From Diatrype stigma (Eukaryota; Ascomycota; Sordariomycetes; Xylariales; Diatrypaceae), in contig JAKJXP020000080.1 of the NCBI GenBank assembly GCA_022225965.2, positions 62,001 to 126,000 on the forward strand: a stretch of DNA of 64,000 nt, read 5' to 3'. Position 1 is the stretch's first letter. Every line of letters begins with the position of its first letter. Of this stretch, positions 47,457 to 58,425 are shown piece after piece. Under the pieces are notes generated by a model. It searched no databases, was not told the DNA's origin, and was given only the letters and a program-made list of their open reading frames with translations. A program made the translations under genes and the position numbers.

Positions 47457-49223
47457 CTAAACCAACTGGAGTTCACGCTGAATCTTCTCGACCTCGTTCA
47501 AAAAGTTCTTAGCATTTTCGGCTTTCATCTACAGAAGAATAGTTAGTCATGATACTTCAACGCAAGCTGTGAGCAATGCATACCTTGATTTGCATTGGGA
47601 CTGCATCTCCATTACCCTCGATGGCAGTGAACAGTAGATAGGCTACGTTGCTACCATTCTCCTTGTACTGAAATGACATGGCCGGAATCACGACCGTATT
47701 GAGGATGACCTTGTGGGTTGCGTCTTGACGCATGACAAGGCGCACGACCCTGGTTTCGGCATCCTCAAGAGCAGAAGCATCGAAACTACCGGGATAGGGT
47801 GCGCCAGTGTCCTGATTGATATCCACACAGCTGTACGGGACGTTGATCTTGAGGTTCCCGACACCTCGCTCTTTCCAGGTCTTGGTCGTCTTGTTCAGAT
47901 TGTAGAGCTTGCCACGGACTGCGAGAATGCTAATCTCGCCAGCCTCGCCGTCCTCTACATCGACTATGATGCTAGTTAGTATGAAAAGTAGAATGGGTTA
48001 GAAATCAAGAGGCTTACCACGCTGAAGCTTCGTCTTTTTCTTGTCTTCAGCTGGGACAGACTTCTCTCTCCCGTCTCGCTCCTCGGATGTGGTCTTAGCA
48101 TCATCCTCGGAACCGGCGTCTTCATTCTCTTCACCTCCCTCCTCTTCGTCGCTTTCAGGTGCCCCGAAAGGCTTCGCGGCCTTGCTACTCTTGAAGCCTT
48201 GGCCGGCATTGCCAAAGGTGGTAAGCTTATTACCGCCGATTGCGCTGCCAAAGGCTCCACCGAAAGCACTTCCCCCAAAGGGACTGCCACCAAAGGGCTT
48301 TGACGCTCCTCCGATCTGGCCGAACGGGGATGCACCGTTAGATAGACTAGCGCCGCCAAAGACTGAGGGCGCGGATGCCTGGGCACCCAAGGAACCGAAG
48401 GGTGATTGAGATCCTGGGGCGCTCGCGAAAGAAGATAGGGTTTTGCCGCCAGCCTGGAGGAAAGGTGAAGCCTGACTGGCGAATCCAGCCAATCCTGAGC
48501 TGCTAAAAGCGGAGGCAGATGTTGAGGTGGTAGTGTCGTTCTTGTTCGAAGTGGCCGCCTTTGTGGTTTCAGTAGCCTTATCAGTCTTCGACTCAGCGTT
48601 CTTAGGCTGAGATTGAGTGGTGTCTTGCGACTCAGTGGATGTCTATATAAAGATTGTCAGCAATACCATACAAGTTTGATCCTGAAAGGTGGGCGTACGG
48701 TAGACGTGTTGGCGTCATCGGCTAGCTTTCTGGTCTCGCTGGAGACATCGCGAGGCCGCTTCTTCTCAGGCTCAGAGCGATCAGTTCTGCCGTTGGCGCC
48801 GATCGGAGAGACGTCGCCATTTGAATCTTGGCCCGTCGAATTCAATTCAGCGACTTCGTCATAGACGCGCTTCTTCTTGGGAGAGGAGATCTGGTCCTTC
48901 ATCTTGAATGGTTGGGTATCAGAATGATCTCGGTCGGGAGTAGTAGCTTTGCTAGAAGCTCTGCTGGAAGATGTATTCTCTAGGTGTTCAGTTGCGTCGG
49001 CAGGTTGTGTGGTATTTGGCTTATCTACGTTATCTACAGTATCGGCGGTGGGGTTCTTCGCTTTCGTTGCGGAAGTGGAATTGGAAGATGTAGATGAGGA
49101 AAGGTCAGGCTTCTCGGAAATTGCGGTTTGTTTCAGTTCTTTGCGCGCTGCGGCTGTATCGGGGTCTTCGGAAGAAGTTTGTCTAGGCGGAGTCGGACTG
49201 CGTTTGTTCAGGCGCTCTGCCAT
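47457..49223 (-). CDS. YRB2: Ran-binding protein, RanBP3/Yrb2-like, with FG motifs
   Basis: Nuclear Ran-GTP-binding cofactor of the RanBP3/Yrb2 family, linked to CRM1-dependent export. Exons 49223-48699, 48642-48018, 47963-47584 and 47528-47457 are in phase and give 533 residues. The first exon is Ser/Thr-rich with basic nuclear signals SSPKKKRVYDE and EPEKKRPRD. The second holds phenylalanine-glycine motifs (SPFGQIGG, KPFGGSPFGGSAFGG), then a strongly acidic stretch. The third and fourth form the Ran-binding domain: EISILAVRGKLYNL, TWKERGVGNLKINV, VILNTVVIPAM and the closing helix AKNFLNEVEKIQREL. Symbol given by family; Nup2/Nup50 types are alternatives. An alternative acceptor would replace the closing helix with the downstream open frame. 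Confidence 0.85.
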
Positions 49224-49360
49224 GCTTGGAATTGCAGTAAGTTGTAATTCGGACGGTGGGTGAAAGGATTTAAGAAGCTGGAGAGAAAGAACTCCGGGCT
49301 TCAGAATACAACGTAGTTAGAAATTTGGTGCCTCAGGCGTCTTTGTGAAGAGTAGAGCGC

Positions 49361-49428
49361 AGATTGCAGATTGCGGATTGCGAATTGCAGATTGCAGGTT
49401 GCAGATTACAGATCGCAGGTTACAGGTT
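49361..49428. repeat. Imperfect 8-bp repeat (GATTGCAG-like)
   Basis: About eight head-to-tail units of GATTGCAG and variants, 140 bases upstream of the Ran-binding gene's start, so inside its likely promoter or 5' UTR. Confidence 0.8.
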
Positions 49429-51503
49429 GTGCAGAAGACGGAAACGACTGCTGCTGCTTTGAGAAGTGTGTAGTTTGTTTGGAGGAAGCTGAATCCTCTG
49501 GGTACAAAAAGAAGATGTGTTGGAGAAGAGGATGAGAAGCTGTAGAAAAGTTGAAAGGTGTAAAGTCCTTCGTGGATTGTGCAGGAATAAGATTTAGAGT
49601 TGGCAGTTTTGAGGCTGTATGTATGATAGCTACCCTGCCTAGCTTAGGTGCCTACAGACAAGCAGACCAGCAGTCTAGCAGGCGTGTATGTATGAAAGTC
49701 GCTAATCAGGCTTGTTGCACGTGCAGATATGTACGTACCACTAGTTGCAGGTGTATGTAGGTACTGGTCTAAGCTTAAGCTTAGGACCTCACCTGGGCAG
49801 TTAGTTCAGTTGATTAGAGGTAGATAAGGCAGTCGATAAGTAGTATTCCAGTTGTATGTATGTGACGACCTCGTTGGCTGATTGGCTTTCGATTTGCTGC
49901 TCCGTGAGGGAACGGAACTGAGCTTCGGAAGCTGGGCAGTGAGTATTTGAGGAGAAACCGATCAAATACCGCGCCGTGAAACTGCGCTGTCGTCCGTGAA
50001 TGCGTGGGCAACGTGAACAGCCTACAGTACTACCAACAGTACAACCAACAGTACAACCAGGCAGCGGGCGTGGGTGAGCTTGAATCCTTGATGTTGTAGT
50101 AGAAACGGAGGCGGGAGTGGAGGGACCAGAGGCAGCTGCAGAGGGAAGCGTCCACGGGTTACGGCACTGCCTCGCTGCAACTGTTGGCGAGTGCCGGTGG
50201 TTATTGGCAGGTGTCGGAGCCGAAAAGCCGGGTACGTACTCCGAAACTGCTTGGCTGCTTGGTCGAAGGTGAATTATTACGGGTCTATCGGTGCAGCTTT
50301 CTTGCTTGCATTTGCAGGTTGGCGGGCAGGCGGGCAGGCGGGCTGGCGGGTTGGCGGGGCAAAGAAATGATAAGGGAGCGTATCAATGGCATATCAATGG
50401 CGATGGATGTGGGGCAGCGGCAGGGGGTTTCCGGCCTATTATTGAGACTTCACGGATACCCGAGAGAACGGGAAGCCGGTCACCAAATTTCAAGACCGGC
50501 AGCCTGGTAACTACGTGGCGGCAGCGCGTGGCAGTGGCAGTGGCAGTGGTAGGTAGTGGCGTTAGCCGTGGCAGTCACAATGACGGTTACAGTGACAGCG
50601 CGTGGCAATAAAAATGTATCAATCTCAAAATGCCCAACTGCCAACATACAACATTCAAGTAGATCCAATGCTTCGTACTTCGTACCTCATAGTCATAACT
50701 CGATTCAACTACATACGTAGCAGCACTGCCTTCGTGTTACTGGCATAGTTATACCTATATACCTATGTGCAATGCAATCATTCAAGAAGCTTCGGTTGCA
50801 GGTGTTCGTTCTATGAAGTACTTGGCTAGAGTACCTATTGTGTGCAACCTTGAACAGTCGCCATCATGGAACAACATCACCCCTTCTGCCCTTGCCCCCC
50901 CCCCCGTGCCACCCTCGAGCGTCGAGGTCGCCAATCAACTGAGCTAGACGATGCCAATATCTACTGGGTAGTTACATCAACCAACTCATTCGCATGACAG
51001 GTCATATGTCACATCTCCAATCCTCTGCCTGGTGCTCTAACCGAATACTTGGCTCTGAAACATTCGACGACAACGATATTATAACCACCCACCATTCTCG
51101 TCCATCCAGGACTCCCGCCGCATTCAGGAGGCACCGTCACTAAGATAGAGTATCACCAGCATTGCATCCTTTGTTCTCGAGGAAGGTGTCGTGCTGTGTT
51201 GTGTTGTGTCGTGTCGTGTTACCTATAGCTCTTCCAAGAAGCGTACTTTATTCGTCATAAAGATATATCTCCATACGAAGAAATCTCATTGTTCCGTGAC
51301 CCTTTGTCCACGGAAGAAATCCAAATTGCGTATAGCTAGCTAAGTAAGTAGTTTACGAGTCTCAGCTAGAGAATAGAACTGGTCAAGTATTCTTCGGTTC
51401 CAAGGCCCCGTCGCATCCGTGAGAAAGGCGCTGTAATTAATAATAGATGTCCCGCTCACCTCCCAAGTGCTTCATCGCCATTCAATAACAAACCAGAGCA
51501 GTC
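49429..51503. other. Gene-free divergent promoter region
   Basis: Lies between divergently transcribed genes. Holds GGCGGGCAGGCGGGC-type (about 50320-50357) and GGCAGT (about 50530-50552) short repeats; no supported gene. Confidence 0.5.
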
Positions 51504-52844
51504 TTGTTACACTACCCATGCTATGCTGCCCCCATGGCCAGCCAACTCACCGTCGACGTTTCACCTAGCACCTTACTAACCGCTCCAGACAGCGCTCGCG
51601 GACCGTTGCCAACGCCGCTACCGATAGCCACGGACTCTACTCTCGTCCTCGGCGGCGGCGGCACTCGGGCCATAACAGCAACAACGACACCACCAACAAT
51701 AACAACATCATGTGTCACCGCCGAACCAGGCGGCGCGTGCAACGCAGCAGCGAGCCATCACCCCTGGGTCTACGGCTACGAACCGAGCATCGGCCTCGCC
51801 GCCCTCCTCGCCGCGCTCTTCCTAGCCAGTCTCGCCGCGCACATCGCCCAGGCGGCGTACTTCCGGAAGCTCAAGCTAGCATGGCCTTGGCCCCTGCTCG
51901 TGGGCCTAACCTGGGCGGCAGCCAGCTTCTCGGTTCGCGCGGCGGTCAGCATGGGTACAAACCGCCCGTACGTCGTCGCCGTCTCCGAGACCCTAGGCAT
52001 CCTCGCGCCCGTGTGGATCACCTTGTTCCACTACGCGCTGTTGGGCCAGATGGCGACGGTGTACGTAGCCCCGGACGGGAAGGTGTTCCGGCTCAGCGGG
52101 TCACGGATCGCGCTGGCGTTCGCCTGCCTCAGCGTCGAGGTGTTCCTGCTCGAGGGCTGCGGCGCCGTGCTTCTCGCTCTCGGGCTCGGCGGCGGCGGCG
52201 GCGGGGAAGCGGAGGCGGCGGACAGAAGATATCGCACCATGGGCGCCAGGGTGATGGTGGCCGGCTTCGCCTGCCAGCAGGCGTACATGCTCGTCTTCGC
52301 GGCCTTCGCGGCACGGTTCCACGGCCGCGCGGCAAAGCTGAAGAGGGAGCACTACCCGCTGCCGATGTTTCGGCCCTGGCGTACGACCCTGGCGATGATA
52401 TACGTCTCGCTTGCGCTCTTGACGGCGCGCAACGCGTTTCGGCTGGTCCAGTTTGCGGCAGAGGCGGGAGACGACGGGCAGGATGGTAGCAATAGTAGGA
52501 ACTCGCCTGTGTCGAGAGAGTGGTGTTTCTATGTACGTATTATGAAACGGCCTGATAAGGGTCATAGTCCTCGCCTGCGGTTTGGGATGAGGGTTTTCTT
52601 TTCTTTTCTTCTTCCCCCTTTCGTTTCTTCGTCCGTCATCATGCCATGTCCTGTTAGATAAGTAGGTGCTGACGATGGCCAATAGCTATTCGATGCGGTG
52701 CCTGTGTGGTGCTGTGGTGTAATCGCGAATCTCCTCCACCCCGCGAGAGCGACACTCGCCGGCCCCGAAGGCGATGGTCTGATTCCCACGAGCCGTCTAC
52801 ACCCATTGAAGCGTTTTGGGCCACACAAACCACAAGGAACGTAG
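51504..52844 (+). CDS. RTA1-like seven-transmembrane protein
   Basis: Fungal RTA1-family membrane protein (family members include lipid-translocating exporter-like and stress-resistance proteins). Exons 51504-52532 and 52686-52844 join in phase to 395 residues; a second ATG at 51534 gives 385 and a more usual N terminus. About seven hydrophobic helices run from LAALLAALFLASLAAHIAQ to the last exon. The N-terminal 85 residues are Thr/Pro-rich, probably extracellular. The family signature spans the splice: REWCFY joined to LFDAVPVWCCGVIANLLHP. A poly-Gly stretch (LGLGGGGGGEAEA) fills a loop. The C-terminal tail is short and basic. Substrate and role are unknown; plasma membrane is likely. Confidence 0.85.
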
Positions 52845-54097
52845 TAGCATCAGTCATCAGAGTTCTTGGCCTGTCCAGCTTTCATAGTTAGTGGTTCATA
52901 ATCATATACCGCGCCCTGGTAACGCACACTTGGTTCGAGGGGAAACAGTCGAAACCTGACCAGGCAGACAGAATAAACATGATGCCACCACAATACTTGG
53001 TCTCCTCTTCTGGTCTCGTTCTGGCCAATATCCATAGGATAGCTAGCTCATTCTGATGTGGGATCTATACGTGAAATGCTTAGGATAGGAAACAGGAAAC
53101 GGGAGATCCTTTCAGTTGGGGAGAAACGACTGCCAGTGTGGAGGCCAAGCTGACATCCCTGACATTGGGTGGTCAGGCGGAGAAAGCTCGATACGCCTTA
53201 TTGGACGGCATCTTCTGTCGATGATGAGCGAGTTTGGCTTCCACTGCTTCTAGGAGAAGCCGCCCCAGACGGGCACTACCACCATCATACGGATGCTCTG
53301 CAGTTATTGGCTGGGTAGCTACCGATGTTGCACGCACAGGCAGACTCCCAGGGGACCCAGGCCTTGATTTCAGACACGCGGCGAGTTGAGATTGACCCGA
53401 ACCCAGAGAATGCATCTCCGACGTTTGTCCACGGAAGTAAAGCGAGTGGCTTGTTGCTTTGTTCATCAAAGCCCGAGCCCATGCCGCAAATGCATTTCCG
53501 GATTCTCCGCGTGGATTCGTCTTAGGTAGCCTTAGTACCTCCTAGCCGTTCCCTTAGCAAAGCACATCAGATCAGTCAGAGTGGACCTCGCTAGCTAGAG
53601 ATGATTAGGTCAGAGTCCATACGGTAACTAGGCATCGTATGGGGTAAAGTAGGCAGGCTATGTGTGTGTGAGGTCATGATAACATCGGTAAGGTATACTC
53701 AACCTTATGTTTTCAGACGTGAATGTTGCGTTATGGACTTCTCTTATCGTCCAACTATATATACAGAATATACAAACACAACAAACCAACGGCCAAGGTA
53801 ACTTTATGCATGCTGTATGAGACGACGGAAATAGGCAATGATATCCGCAAAACCATGACAATGCTTCCTCTATTTATCTCGTCTCTCATGTGTCCCTATA
53901 TGCTTGCCCCCCAAGTCATGACCCAAATATCGTGAATAGCATGCAGTAGTAGTAGTATTTAGAATGAAACCTACACCCATGAACGCCTCGGAAAAGAAGT
54001 TGTTGCAGACAGAAGATACCCTCTGCATATGCTCCATATTTATGAGAGTAGACAGACAAATAAGACGAGTGAGCAGCACGCTCAGTGGTGAATTTAC
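52845..54097. other. Gene-free convergent spacer
   Basis: 3' flanks of the RTA1-like and nitrate reductase genes. No supported gene. Confidence 0.5.
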
Positions 54098-57019
54098 CTA
54101 AAAAAACACCATATCTTCATCTTTCCAGCCCATGCCCGTAAAGGCAGCACGCACGCCCTTCTCCAAGGCCCCCGGGCCGCAGACTAGCACGAGGGTCCCG
54201 CCATTGGCGCTCTCGTCACAAGAAGGGGGGGCGCCGACCTCGCGCTCGAAGAAATCCCTGTCCATGCGGCCGCGCAAGCCGGCCCACGACGCTGAGGGTT
54301 GGGTGAGAGTGTAGCGCAGGCGGCACTTATGCGGGTTGGCGGCTGCCATGCGGTCGAGGTCGTCGCGACAGAGGATGTCGTCCTCGGCGCGGTTGCTGTC
54401 CAGCACGAGGCAGAAGGTAGCGTCGTTCGAGTCGGTCATGACGGCCCGTAGGACCTGGAAGATGGGCGTGACGCCTGATCCGGCGCACACCATAATGAAA
54501 CGCCGGACAGTCCTGTGGCTCAGGGCGGCGATAGCGCAGACCCCGCGCCCCAAATACTCGAACTTGCCCACGGGTCCCTTGACGTCGACGAAGTGGCCGA
54601 TGGGGATGGAATCGAGGGCCTGCGTCATGCGCCCACCCCGTCGCTCTGGCGTGTCACGGTACACCTTGATGAGGACGTGCAGCTTGCCGCAATCACTCTC
54701 CTCAGACACGGGCGTGTAGGCCCGGATAATAGCCTCGCGCGTGACAGGATCGCGCAGCCGCAACATCAAGTGCTGGCCGACGGGAAGACCGACGCGTTGC
54801 TCCGCGTGCTCAAGGTCGAACGTGAAGATCTTCGTATCTGCTGATACCTTCGTCTTAGCAGATAGGATAGCTTTCGTCCAGGCCTTCGACTGGAGGAAGG
54901 TCGGGCGCGGTGTCGTTGCTGCTGCTGCTGCGCCGCCGGGCTCTGGCTCCCCATTCCGTAGAATAGACAGAGAGGCTTCGTCGAGGGTGCCTATATGATA
55001 ATCCACCATCATCGCCTTGGCATTCTCGCTGTCTGCAATGACTAGTCAGCACCAAAACCTTATAAATAGAATGCAAATACAGATAAGACTTTTTGAAAAG
55101 GGAAGATCAAACCAAACAAAAATCCAGAATAAAGAATCAAATAAACCCCCCTTAAAATCAAACAATAAAATAAACAACAGAAACTCACGGATAGCAAGGA
55201 ATTCCTCGGTGGCATCCTGACCCGCGGCACCCACGATAGATGCCGCACCGCCAGGGTGGCCCTCGAGGAATTTAGTCCCATCATACACGTGCCCGTTGAC
55301 CACGAACCAAGGCTCGGCGTCTCCGTCGTGATTCCGCAGCTCCTCGATGGTGATTTTCCGGCGTACGCTGCTGTTCGTCATGCAGATCTCTTTGGCAGGC
55401 TCTTCCTCGACGACCTTCTCTTCCTCCCCGGCCAGCTTCTCGCCCCAGTTACCATTGGTGAGGTTACCGCCGGCCTTCTTCACCCGTTCCATCCAGCCCC
55501 TGGCTGTCAGGGTGGGCTGCGTCGGGTGCTCAAACCGCAGTGTGGAGGTTTCCTTTTCCTTATGGATGACGACCCGGAACCAGGGGTTGTTCATCATCCC
55601 GAGGACGCTCCAGTACATGTCCCGGGGCTGCACCATCATGGCCTCGTCCATGGCCCGGATCATGATGTCGTCGCTCGCCTGCAGCCGCGGCACTGGGATG
55701 TCGAGGTCCCAGAAACACCAGCAGAAACAAGACTCCCTCCACCACATGTCGAGACGGCCGCCAAACAGGCGCTCACCTTCTGGCGCAAGGCGGTATTTGT
55801 CTTCGGGGTACGATATGTTGGCCAGCATCCAAGTCTTCCCCTTGTCGAGGGTGATTTCCACCCGTGTTATCCGCTTGCCGCCGCCGGCATATGCATAGCC
55901 CTTGACCTTGTAACTCGTGATGTCACTGTTTAGGGATAACGTCTCGTCGTGGGCCGGATAGCAGATGGCGCTGTTCGTATTTAGGTCGTAGATCGCGTAC
56001 CGCTCATCTTTCCATGTTTCCGGCAAGTCGGCGCTCATCTCCGGGTTGACCATTGTAGGAAGCACCCTGTTGTCGTAGATATGATACCAGTTCTCGCTCG
56101 GTCCCGCCGTCACGATGAGCCGCTTCAGCCACTTCACGCTCCGGCCGCCAATCTGACCCGGTATGATGACCCGAAGCGGCTTGCCGTGATCCGGCTCCAG
56201 AGGTTCGCCGTTCATTTTGTGGGCGACCAAAACCCCCCGGTTCGGATCCATTGCCCAATTCAACTTGATCGATGTGCCGTAGTGGCCGTTCGGTAGCTTA
56301 TCTGCGCCTTCCATGCACAAGTATCTCGCCCCGCGCTTCGGTCTCGCAGCCTTGAGCAGGTCGCCGATTACGACTCCGGTCCATAAGGCTGTTGACAGTC
56401 CCGCAGCCCCCCACGAGAACCCTTTCGTTTTCCGCACGACATTCTGTTCTTTCCGCCTATTCCCTGCACATACTAACGTGACCGGATACGTGACCTGCTC
56501 GTAGTCCCTGATGAGCTCCGCTAAGTTCATCTTGATGGGGTTTTCCACCATGCCCTCTATCGAGAACTCCCAGCTCATTATCTCCGGATCTTCCACCCTG
56601 GGTACAGCTCCATGATTCCGGACATAGTGGAGGTCTTTCGTAGTCAAGAAACCTTCGTCGAACAAGTCACTAAGGGGTGCTTCCACATTGAATGGATGGA
56701 CGCCCGTTAACCGTATTAAACGAGGATCTCGAACGACGTGGTTATCAGGGGTTTTCAGGTCCTCGGGTAACACCTGGTTGCCCGGCTTACTTCTCGGCGG
56801 CAGTGGGTACGTCCTGGTGCCCTCTCCCTCCAGCTCGCCAATGTCGCACGACGGCTCATTGGACTCCAAGCTCTCGTCCGCCGTGGACTTTCTAGAACAT
56901 TGCCTCGTAGGAGGGGGGCTCGGCGGCAAGCGAAACTCGTGTGACCTAGGCAGATCGCCTTGGAGATCTCTAATGGGACTAATAACTTCCATAAGGTGGT
57001 CTTGGAAAGAGAGATGCAT
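54098..57019 (-). CDS. niaD: Assimilatory nitrate reductase (molybdenum, haem, FAD)
   Basis: Cytosolic enzyme reducing nitrate to nitrite with NAD(P)H. Exons 57019-55189 and 55032-54098 join in phase to 921 residues. The molybdenum-cofactor domain includes VTLVCAGNRRKEQN, with the molybdenum-ligand Cys184, followed by the dimerisation domain. The cytochrome b5 domain contains FLEGHPGG and ends at the splice, which restores the conserved LAIHSENAKAMM. The reductase part has the FAD motif RAYTPVS, the nucleotide motif CAGSGVTPIFQVL, VLVCGPGALEKGV and the canonical C-terminal MVFF. All cofactor motifs are intact. Start at 57019 or the Met at residue 10. No nitrite reductase or transporter gene is adjacent, unlike the clustered arrangement in Aspergillus. 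Confidence 0.95.
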
Positions 57020-58068
57020 TCAGAGTCCAGATTGATAAGTACAAGGGAAGACGGGCCTGTAACGATTGGATATGTTCGAAAGCCAGCGTGACGCCAGGGG
57101 TGATGTTTCTATTATGAGAAATGCCTGTGGAAAGATGGAACACAAGACTAAAAATGGCCCAAACCATGCAATTGGGTCGAGGGGGAAAGATAGGGTTACA
57201 ATATTATATAAAATTGAGATGACAACCAATATGAGCCAAGAAGCATGGAACATGGAGAAGGGCGGCCGTGTAATAGACTGTTATCCATTCGGCCATTAGT
57301 CCATTGAGCCGTGATCTGTGTATAAGGCAATGAGTGAATATGAATGGCACGCCGCAGGCTCTGGATCCACTTGGATCACCAGCGTTCGGACAGTCCAGGC
57401 TGCTTTGCTAACCTGTAGACGAGTCAGAATATCTTCGTAAGATAGTTCATAAGACAGATCCGCGGCCTATTACTTAATAGGATCCCCGCTGGGTGGGCGA
57501 CGGGGATTAGGGTATTAGGGTATTACTAAAGTGCTAGAACTCTGGAGCTGGAATCCAAGCAGACAGACAGAGCAGAGCAAGCAGCCAAGGTGAGAAGATG
57601 AAAGAGCCATGGCATCTGGCATATACCGTAGCGTAGGCGTAGTGTAGGCAAGATTTCCGGGGCGTGAGTGACATGCGTGGTATGCATGAATGAGGTCCGT
57701 AACAAAGCCTCGATGGGAAGCCTTGTCAGCGGACTTGCCCCCGGGGCCCTGGACAGACGGCTATACCAAGTAACTAGGTGTGCAAGGTAGAGTAGGCAGG
57801 TAACTACCTAGGTAGGCGGGTTACTAGGTAGGTCACTAGGTAGGTCACTGGGTAACTGGGTACGCAACCGAAGCGTGTAGTAAATACGGGCCGAGAAGAC
57901 GTGCATTCGAAAGGGACGGAGCGAGGCAGATGCAGTCAGCGCATCCCCGCGGATATGATGTGCGCGCTCCAAGACCCTTCGTTCCAATTCATGGAACTCT
58001 CTACATACTACCTACCTACCCACCCAGTAACCTAGGTACCTAGTTAGTGTCTGCTAGGTAGGTAAGTC

Positions 58069-58189
58069 TTATCAGGGGGGGCGATAATATGTCATAATGT
58101 CCCTGGGGAAAAGTCGCTTTTTCTAGCGAATCAGTGGCGCCAATCGCGGCGATAAGAAGAAACGACGTCAAAACGTAACTGCCAGATAA
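58069..58189. promoter_or_regulatory. Possible GATA-factor sites upstream of nitrate reductase
   Basis: HGATAR-type cores occur at 58069-58074 (reverse), 58082-58087, 58150-58155 and 58184-58189, with another AGATAG near 57441. NIT2/AreA GATA factors control nitrate reductase genes in fungi, and paired sites favour binding. The distance (about 1.1 kb from the start) and the shortness of the motif make this only suggestive. Confidence 0.3.
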
Positions 58190-58379
58190 ATTGGAAACTG
58201 GAAAGTTTAGGCTCGGCGGAGATATCAGAAACCAACTCGGGGGTGGCTAGAGAGAGCTAGGCCTAGATGGGGATATTATTACTTGATTACCTGGGGCTGC
58301 CTTCCTGGGATTGCCTACCTGCGTAGTAGGATGAAGGTTAGGTAATGTTCAATGTCCACTGCCCACTGTCCATTGTTCA

Positions 58380-58425
58380 CTGCCACTGTCCATCCACTGT
58401 CCATCCACTGTCCATCCACTGTCCC
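58380..58425. repeat. 11-bp repeat CCACTGTCCAT
   Basis: Four head-to-tail units, with looser CCACTGTCC copies just upstream (58356-58380). Confidence 0.8.

Noticed and set aside
51710..52682. Long alternative frames over the RTA1-like gene (51710-52489 plus, 52101-52682 minus)
   Set aside because: Arg/Pro-rich shadows of a GC-rich gene; the seven-helix pattern and splice signature support the chosen frame.
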